DNA of 64,000 nt from Anaeromassilibacillus senegalensis. GTDB taxonomy: Bacteria > Bacillota > Clostridia > Oscillospirales > Acutalibacteraceae. A model generated the notes under the pieces. The model was given only the letters and a program-made list of their open reading frames with translations, did no database searches and was not told the origin of the DNA. Shown one piece after another: positions 58,973-64,000 of the stretch. Location: positions 248,001-312,000 of the forward strand of contig NZ_JAFBIT010000003.1 in NCBI RefSeq assembly GCF_021531715.1, in the 5' to 3' direction. Numbering within the stretch: the first letter of the stretch is position 1; every line of letters starts with the position of its first letter. A program made the translations under genes and the position numbers.

Positions 58973-59513
58973 TTAGTCATATTGAACGGTGAACAGCGCG
59001 GCTTTTTTGCCGTTGACGAGCGTGTTGAGCTGGTCGCGGATGATGGCGCCGGCGGCTTCGGCGGCGAGCAGCTCGGCTTTGCGCGCGGTAAGCACAACCG
59101 CCTTGCCGTTCGGCTTCAAAATACGCCGGAAGCTGCGGAGCATCTCGACGTAAAAGCCGGTGATGTCGTCGATCTGCTCGAAATAGCCCCAGGACGGGTC
59201 GGTGATGATGAGGTCAACCGCCTGATCGGGCACGGAGGGCAGCACGCGGGCGTCCTCGGTGAGGATGCGGATGCCCGGCTTTTGCAGCGTCGGGTTTTGC
59301 CGCAGCGCTTCGGTACAGGCGGGGTCGAGATCGCCGACAACAAGCTGCGCCGCGTCAAAGCGTCCGGCGAGCTGCAGCGGGATCGCCGTCGTAGCGGTAG
59401 TGCACGAGCCCGTCGTAGACCGCGATCGTCTCCGCGCCGGGCAGCGAGAGCGCGAGTGCGCGCCGGATGACGCTGCCGAAGCCGGTCGTGAAGCTGGAGA
59501 TGTATTCGTTCAT
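58973..59513 (-). pseudogene. SAM-dependent methyltransferase gene with internal deletion and frameshift
   Basis: The N-terminal piece (ATG 59513) reads MNEYISSFTTGFGSVIRRAL to VYDGLVHYRYDG and soon stops at 59355. In the next frame the DNA continues IPLQLAGRFDAAQLVVGDLD, VDLIITDPSWGYFEQ (catalytic DPxxG-like motif) to the stop at 58973. The join near 59380 brings YDG next to IPLQLA, omitting the middle of the protein and SAM motif I (DPFCGSGA). Resembles THUMP/UPF0020 RNA methyltransferases. Last gene of the metG operon, now dead. Confidence 0.75.
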
Positions 59514-59522
59514 CGCGCCCAC

Positions 59523-60128
59523 TTACTTTTCAATGTATTCGCGTACGCGGAATTTGGCGCCGAGACCTTCGCAGATGCGGCGGCAGGTCTCGATGTCCTC
59601 GGCGGGCATCGTGCTGACGACGGTCATCACGACGTGCGGGACAACCTTGACCGCCTCCGCCGTGAAGTGCAGCATCGCGTCAAACGCGGCGGGACCATAT
59701 TGCGAGTGGCAGACCGCGTCGTATTTCTCGGCGGTCGGCGCGTTCAGGCTGATCGACACGACGTCCATGAGCCCCTTGAGCTCCGGCGCGGCGTTGCGTC
59801 CGGTGATGCAGTCCGCCAGACCGTTCGTGTTGACGCGCAGTGTGTAATCGCCCATCGCTTTGAGCGATTTGGCGAGCCAGAGCATGTCGTCCCAGCGGCA
59901 GGCGGGCTCGCCGTAGCCGCAGAAAACGATCTCCGTGTATTTGGAAAGGTCGCGCGTCTTAAGGTCGGCGAGGATTTGCTCCTTTGTCGGTTCCGTCCCT
60001 TCATACCAGAGGTTATCCGCGTACAGGCTGCCGCTGCTGTTCTGGCGCAGGCAGAACTCGCACGCGTTCGGGCATTGATTGGTGACATTGATATAGAGAT
60101 TGCCGCCGTATTCATACGTCATGGTCAT
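59523..60128 (-). CDS. TatD-associated radical SAM protein
   Basis: 201 residues. CxxxCxxC cluster in NQCPNACEFCLRQN (~18-26) binds the 4Fe-4S and SAM; FCGYGEPACRWDDML and RVNTNGLADCI are typical radical SAM strands. A short radical SAM family is regularly found beside tatD in Firmicutes and has no proven reaction. AAAGGAG is 9 bases before ATG 60128, 15 bases after tatD. Confidence 0.92.
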   Translation of the reverse strand: MTMTYEYGGNLYINVTNQCPNACEFCLRQNSSGSLYADNLWYEGTEPTKEQILADLKTRDLSKYTEIVFCGYGEPACRWDDMLWLAKSLKAMGDYTLRVNTNGLADCITGRNAAPELKGLMDVVSISLNAPTAEKYDAVCHSQYGPAAFDAMLHFTAEAVKVVPHVVMTVVSTMPAEDIETCRRICEGLGAKFRVREYIEK

Positions 60129-60143
60129 GGGAAAGCGCTCCTT

Positions 60144-60935
60144 TCAGGACGGCTGTTTTTCGAGAATTTCGGGCGGGAGGTTAAAGAGGCGGCAGGCGTT
60201 TTCACACCCGGCGCGCAGGACCTCCTGCGCCGTGATGCCGCGCACCTCGGCGATCTTCGCGGCGTCGTAAGGGATCATGGTGCTGTCGCAGCGTTTGCCG
60301 CGAAACGGCACCGGAGACATATAGGGTGCGTCCGTCTCGGTGAGCAGGCGGTCGAGGGGAATGGACTTTGCGACCTCCAGGCTGTGGCGCGCGTTCTTGA
60401 ACGTGACCACGCCGCCAAGCCCGATGTACAGCCCGAGCGAAACTGTCTCGCGCGCAAGCTCCGCGCTGCCCGAGAAGCAGTGCACAACGCCCTTTGGCCT
60501 GCATTTCCGGAGAATGTCCATCGTGTCGCCGTGCGCCTCGCGGTCGTGGATGACGACGGGCATATCGTGCTTTGCGGCGAGCTCAAGCTGCCGGATGAAG
60601 ACCTCTTTCTGTTTTTCGCGCGGACAGAGCTCCTCCCAGTGGTAGTCGAGCCCGATTTCGCCGACGGCGACGATCTTCGGGTGGGCAAGCAGCGCTTCGA
60701 TGTCCGAAAGCCACGTTTCGGGCAGGTCGGCCGCGCACTCGGGGTGAATGCCGACCGCGCCGTAGATATAGTCGTACTGCTCACACAGGGCAATTGTTTT
60801 TGAGAGATTCGCGTAGTCCGACGCCATGTTGACGACGGCGACAACGCCTTTTTGCGGCAGGACAGAGCCGAGCAGCTCGGCGCGGTCTGCGTCGAACTGC
60901 TCGTCGTCGTAATGGGCATGAGAATCAAAAATCAT
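60144..60935 (-). CDS. tatD: TatD family metal-dependent hydrolase (DNase)
   Basis: 263 residues. Amidohydrolase-like TIM barrel with FDSHAHYDDEQF (His-x-His), VGEIGLDYHWE (Glu ligand, ~93), MPVVIHDREAH (~128), VVHCFSGS (~155) and LLTETDAPYM (Asp, ~203). 3'-5' exonuclease activity acting in DNA repair or degradation. Starts 12 bases after metG behind GAGGG. Confidence 0.94.
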   Translation of the reverse strand: MIFDSHAHYDDEQFDADRAELLGSVLPQKGVVAVVNMASDYANLSKTIALCEQYDYIYGAVGIHPECAADLPETWLSDIEALLAHPKIVAVGEIGLDYHWEELCPREKQKEVFIRQLELAAKHDMPVVIHDREAHGDTMDILRKCRPKGVVHCFSGSAELARETVSLGLYIGLGGVVTFKNARHSLEVAKSIPLDRLLTETDAPYMSPVPFRGKRCDSTMIPYDAAKIAEVRGITAQEVLRAGCENACRLFNLPPEILEKQPS

Positions 60936-60947
60936 GATGTGCCCTCG

Positions 60948-62906
60948 TTAGCGGATTTTGGAACCAGCCGGGATGTTGTCCACGAAGATCACGCGGACGT
61001 CGTCCTCGCCGACGTCTGCCGCGAGGATCATACCCTGGCTCTCCACACCGCAGAGTACGGCGGGCTTCAGGTTCGAGACGATCACGACGTGGCGGCCCTT
61101 GAGATCCTCGGGCTTATACCACTTCGCGATGCCGGAAGCGACCGTACGCGTGCCGGCGCCGTCGTTCAGCGTGAGCTTTAAGAGCTTCTTTGCGCGCTTG
61201 ATCGGCTCGCAGTCGAGCACCTCGGCGACGCGCAGTTCTACCTTGGCGAAGTCCTCAATGCCGATCTGTGCCACGCCGGGGATTTCCTTCTTGTTTTCGG
61301 CGGGCTTTTCCTCAGCGGGCTTCGGCGCGTGCTTTGCTTCGACCGCCGCGATCTTCTCCGCCATCTCCTTCGCGTCGATGCGCGCAAAGAGGATCTCCGG
61401 CTTTTCGGTGACCTTATTGCCGTTCGGGTAGAGGCCGAAGTGGTCGAGGTCGGAGAGCTCACGCGCCGTCGTACCGAGCTGTGCGAAGATCTTCTCCGTT
61501 GTGCCGGGCATGAACGGAATCAGAAGCGTCGTGCCGATGCAGATGCTTTCCACAAGATTGTAGAGCACGGTGGAAAGACGGTCGGCCTTCGCCTCGTCCT
61601 TCGCGAGCGCCCACGGCATCGTTTCGTCGATATATTTGTTGCAGCGCTTAAAGAGCGTGAAAATTTCGGAAATGGCGTCCGCCACGCGGAGCTGATCCAT
61701 CTTTTCTTCGACCTTCTGCTTGGTGGCGAGCACGACGGCCTTGAGGTCATTGTCAACATCCTCTGCTGCGCCCTTATCGGCGACCACGCCGCCGAAATAC
61801 TTGTTGCTCATCGAGATCGTGCGGTTCACGAGGTTACCGAGCGTATTCGCGAGGTCGGAATTCGTGCGCTCGATCATCAGATCCCACGTGATTGTGCCGT
61901 CGGATTCAAACGGCATCTCGTGCAGGACGAAGTAACGCACGGCGTCCACGCCGAAGAGCTCGACAAGGTCCTCCGCGTAAATCACGTTGCCCTTCGATTT
62001 GCTCATCTTGCCGCCGTTCATGAGGAGCCACGGATGACCGAAGACCTGCTTGGGCAGCGGGAGGCCGAGCGCCATCAGGAAGATCGGCCAGTAGATCGTA
62101 TGGAAGCGGATGATGTCCTTGCCGATGAGGTGGAGATCGGCGGGCCAGTCGCGCTTGAACTGCTCGGTGTGCTCGCCGTCACAGTCGTAGCCGATGCCGG
62201 TGATGTAGTTTGTGAGCGCGTCGAGCCAGACATAGACGACGTGGCGGTCGTCAAAGTCGACCGGGATGCCCCACTTGAAGGACGTTCTCGAAACGCAGAG
62301 ATCCTGCAGGCCGGGCAGCAGGAAGTTATTCATCATCTCGTTCTTGCGCTGTACCGGCTGGATGAATTCCGGGTGCGTGTTGATGTGGTCGATCAGGCGG
62401 TCGGCGTATTTGCTCATCTTGAAGAAGTACGCCTCTTCCTTCGCGGGCTTGACCTCGCCGCCGCAGTCCGGGCACTTGCCGTCAACAAGCTGGGACTCGG
62501 TGAAGAAGGATTCGCACGGCGTGCAGTACATGCCCTCGTAGTGGCCCTTGTAGATGTCGCCCTGCTCATAGAGCTTTTTGAAGATCTTCTGCACCTGCTT
62601 CTCGTGGTAGTCGTCCGTGGTGCGGATAAACTTGTCATAGGAGGTGTTCATGACGTCCCAGTTGGACTTGACGATCGCCGCGACGTTGTCGACGTATTCC
62701 TTCGGGGAGATGCCGGCGGCCTTCGCCTTTTCTTCGATCTTCTGACCGTGCTCGTCAGTTCCGGTCTGGAAAAAGACGTCGTAGCCCTGCTGGCGCTTGA
62801 AGCGCGCGATGCTGTCGGCCAGCACGATCTCGTACGTGTTGCCGATGTGCGGGCGGCTCGAGGTGTAAGCGATCGCCGTCGTGATGTAATACTTGGGTTT
62901 ACACAT
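60948..62906 (-). CDS. metG: Methionyl-tRNA synthetase with C-terminal tRNA-binding domain
   Basis: 652 residues. HIGH in SSRPHIGNTYE (~20), zinc site CTPCESFF...CPDCG (~125-145), KMSKS in NGGKMSKSKGNVIY (~295), anticodon domain, then an EMAP/Trbp111 OB fold after a Lys/Ala/Glu-rich linker (~545-652; VAEVLDCEPIKRAKKLLKLT). The single-knuckle, four-Cys form is usual in Clostridia. AAAGG lies 12 bases before ATG 62906; ATG 62918 is too close to it. Cotranscribed with tatD and the radical SAM gene. Confidence 0.96.
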   Translation of the reverse strand: MCKPKYYITTAIAYTSSRPHIGNTYEIVLADSIARFKRQQGYDVFFQTGTDEHGQKIEEKAKAAGISPKEYVDNVAAIVKSNWDVMNTSYDKFIRTTDDYHEKQVQKIFKKLYEQGDIYKGHYEGMYCTPCESFFTESQLVDGKCPDCGGEVKPAKEEAYFFKMSKYADRLIDHINTHPEFIQPVQRKNEMMNNFLLPGLQDLCVSRTSFKWGIPVDFDDRHVVYVWLDALTNYITGIGYDCDGEHTEQFKRDWPADLHLIGKDIIRFHTIYWPIFLMALGLPLPKQVFGHPWLLMNGGKMSKSKGNVIYAEDLVELFGVDAVRYFVLHEMPFESDGTITWDLMIERTNSDLANTLGNLVNRTISMSNKYFGGVVADKGAAEDVDNDLKAVVLATKQKVEEKMDQLRVADAISEIFTLFKRCNKYIDETMPWALAKDEAKADRLSTVLYNLVESICIGTTLLIPFMPGTTEKIFAQLGTTARELSDLDHFGLYPNGNKVTEKPEILFARIDAKEMAEKIAAVEAKHAPKPAEEKPAENKKEIPGVAQIGIEDFAKVELRVAEVLDCEPIKRAKKLLKLTLNDGAGTRTVASGIAKWYKPEDLKGRHVVIVSNLKPAVLCGVESQGMILAADVGEDDVRVIFVDNIPAGSKIR

Positions 62907-62947
62907 GGTTTGATCCATCCTTTTATAGATTTAGTGATCTTGACTTT

Positions 62948-63049
62948 TCAGGAAAATATAACGCTCAGGAGTACAGATAAGATCATCATCCCCGCAAGAA
63001 GAAGTGCGGTGATGCGGATAAAGAACTTTCGTCGGCTTTCTTTTTGCAT
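62948..63049 (-). CDS. 33-residue membrane miniprotein ahead of metG
   Basis: Reads MQKESRRKFFIRITALLLAG then MMILSVLLSVIFS and stop. A basic N-terminus and one membrane helix make it a typical small tail-in/anchor protein, in form similar to Prli42/DUF4044-type miniproteins, though identity is not claimed. Its ribosome site GAGGAGGG, 8 bases before the ATG, is one of the strongest in the window, which argues for real translation. It is the first reading frame behind the promoter at 63090-63118. Confidence 0.75.
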   Translation of the reverse strand: MQKESRRKFFIRITALLLAGMMILSVLLSVIFS

Positions 63050-63089
63050 GGAAATATCCCTCCTCTTCCGAATCGTAAAATTACATTAT

Positions 63090-63118
63090 ATTTTACCATT
63101 CTTTTTTGGGTCTGTAAA
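63090..63118 (-). promoter_or_regulatory. Promoter of the miniprotein-metG operon
   Basis: Minus strand: TTTACA (63113-63118), 17 bases, TAAAAT (63090-63095). No T-box or other amino-acid leader was seen ahead of metG. Confidence 0.7.
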
Positions 63119-63126
63119 GCCGCAGA

Positions 63127-63155
63127 TTGACTTTATTTCGCCGCGGCGGTACAAT
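63127..63155 (+). promoter_or_regulatory. Promoter of the pyridoxal kinase-like gene
   Basis: TTGACT (63127-63132), 17 bases, TACAAT (63150-63155), 34 bases before the start; back to back with the metG operon promoter, 8 bases apart. Confidence 0.8.
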
Positions 63156-63189
63156 TATGGTAGTTTACGCAGAAGGGAGAATCCATATC

Positions 63190-64000
63190 ATGGAACTGGA
63201 GGCCAATAAACGTGTGGCGGCGATCCATGACCTTTCCGGCGCGGGAAAAAGCTCGCTGACGGTGGTGCTGCCGGTGCTCTCCGCGCTCGGCTGTGAGGTT
63301 TCCGTACTGCCGACGGCGGTGCTCTCCACACATACGGGCGGGTTTAAGTCGCCTGTTTACATCGATTTGACCGACGACATGCTGCCCATCGCACAGCACT
63401 GGAAAAGGGAGGGCGCGTGCTTCGACGCGCTGTACTCCGGTTTTCTCGGCAGCGCGGCGCAGATCGGTATCGTGCGGGATATCTTTGAGATGTTCCGCGA
63501 GGGCAACCCGCAGGCAAAAATCCTTGTGGATCCCGTGATGGGAGACAATGGGCGGCTGTACTCGACATACACGAAGGAGATGGCGGACGGCATGGCGCGG
63601 CTGTGCGAAAAGGCGGATATCATCGTGCCGAACATGACGGAGGCGTATTATCTGCTCGGGGAGACGTACCGCGAGGGGCCGTACGACGAAGCGGAGATCC
63701 GTCGGATGCTGCGCGGGCTTTCCGCGCTCGGGGCGGAAACCGTCGTGATGACCGGCGTGTATTTCGATGGGAAGCAGGTCGGCGCGGCGTGCTGGGATCA
63801 CGCGGCGGATACGGTGCGGTTTTGTCTGGAAGATCGTGTGCCCGGCTCGTTTCACGGCACGGGCGACGTGTTCGCTTCGGCGATGCTCGGCGCGTATCTG
63901 TGCGGACTTCCGATAGCCGATGCGTGCGGCTGTGCAGTGCGCTACACGGCGAAATGCATCGAAGAGACGGTTCTGGCGGGAAGGACGGATACGCGCTGGG
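63190..64000 (+). CDS. Pyridoxamine/pyridoxal kinase-like protein (ribokinase fold), 3' end cut by window
   Basis: At least 270 residues, running off the right edge. VAAIHDLSGAGKSSLTVVLP (PdxK opening), LPTAVLSTHTGGF, ILVDPVMGDNGRLYS (~118) and the ATP/catalytic GSFHGTGDVFASAML (~220, with GTGD base Asp) match PdxK/PdxY-type kinases. Phosphorylates pyridoxal or pyridoxamine to the B6 cofactor, useful to the PLP enzymes in this window. GAAGGGAG lies 9 bases before the ATG. Confidence 0.92.
   Translation, partial: MELEANKRVAAIHDLSGAGKSSLTVVLPVLSALGCEVSVLPTAVLSTHTGGFKSPVYIDLTDDMLPIAQHWKREGACFDALYSGFLGSAAQIGIVRDIFEMFREGNPQAKILVDPVMGDNGRLYSTYTKEMADGMARLCEKADIIVPNMTEAYYLLGETYREGPYDEAEIRRMLRGLSALGAETVVMTGVYFDGKQVGAACWDHAADTVRFCLEDRVPGSFHGTGDVFASAMLGAYLCGLPIADACGCAVRYTAKCIEETVLAGRTDTRW

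Noticed and set aside
61329-63209. 626-codon plus-strand frame over metG
   Set aside because: Antisense shadow of metG; no ribosome site and no recognisable fold.

Overview
The window looks like chromosomal DNA of a high-GC, spore-forming, probably anaerobic Firmicute of the Clostridia, most likely an Oscillospirales-type gut bacterium. This is inferred from SpoIIE, a SpoVD-like PBP with PASTA domains, MraZ-FtsZ cluster order, a Trp T-box, ylxM-ffh-rpsP-khpA-rimM-trmD order, DUF4317, and strong GC bias at third codon positions. Species cannot be named from sequence alone. No rRNA, tRNA, CRISPR array, transposase, integrase or phage gene was seen. Both window edges cut a gene (DUF4317 at the left, a pyridoxal kinase-like gene at the right).

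Layout. 1-2.7 kb: end of a DUF4317 gene and a Na/Pi cotransporter with a PhoU-like tail. 2.8-9.3 kb: a divergent sugar-catabolic locus. Two TIM-barrel epimerases flank a Gfo/Idh/MocA dehydrogenase on the minus strand; a GH172 (DUF2961) enzyme and a GH31 glycosidase lie on the plus strand. 9.4-13.2 kb: TSUP exporter, GNAT, PAS protein, then a threonine aldolase-M42 peptidase operon. 13.4-14.2 kb: an AT-rich islet with an XRE regulator broken by a stop codon, a dyad operator and a zinc-ribbon membrane protein. 14.3-22.2 kb: housekeeping genes (ylxM, ffh, rpsP, khpA, rimM, trmD, HPr, uvrC, rsmD, coaD, coiled-coil gene). 22.5-34.5 kb: a compact division and wall cluster, mraZ-rsmH-ftsL-pbp-mraY-ftsW-murG-murA-ftsQ-ftsZ, with MraZ-type boxes at its promoter and without murB/C/D/E/F or ftsA. 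34.6-37.2 kb: VOC protein, CDF transporter and GT2 glycosyltransferase.

37.2-39.5 kb is a graveyard. Remnants of an AraC regulator, a sugar O-acetyltransferase, an alcohol dehydrogenase and two copies of an XRE/membrane protein end lie together, several joined across internal deletions. An AT-rich alpha/beta hydrolase gene sits between direct repeats there. Just downstream, a MerR-type promoter (19-bp spacer with a perfect dyad) drives a DUF362 protein and a ferredoxin-tailed aldo/keto reductase. 41.7-44.6 kb: a translationally coupled GH36 alpha-galactosidase and NagD-like HAD phosphatase. 44.8-50.6 kb: small HTH pair, split chromate transporter, mnmA, CpXC protein, secreted Cys protein and a PadR-HAAS pair.

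50.3-54.7 kb: a minus-strand operon of aminotransferase, trpS, a DHHW protein and a lipoprotein stub, behind a T-box leader whose specifier reads TGG (Trp). 54.9-58.9 kb: spoIIE and malQ. 59-63 kb: a minus-strand operon of a 33-residue membrane peptide, metG, tatD, a TatD-associated radical SAM gene and a methyltransferase pseudogene. A pyridoxal kinase-like gene leaves divergently.

No wholly new system can be proven here. The best leads are the GH172/GH31-epimerase divergon, the Trp T-box over an aminotransferase, the MerR-type DUF362/AKR operon with its regulator elsewhere, the broken XRE with an intact operator, and the run of internal-deletion pseudogenes.
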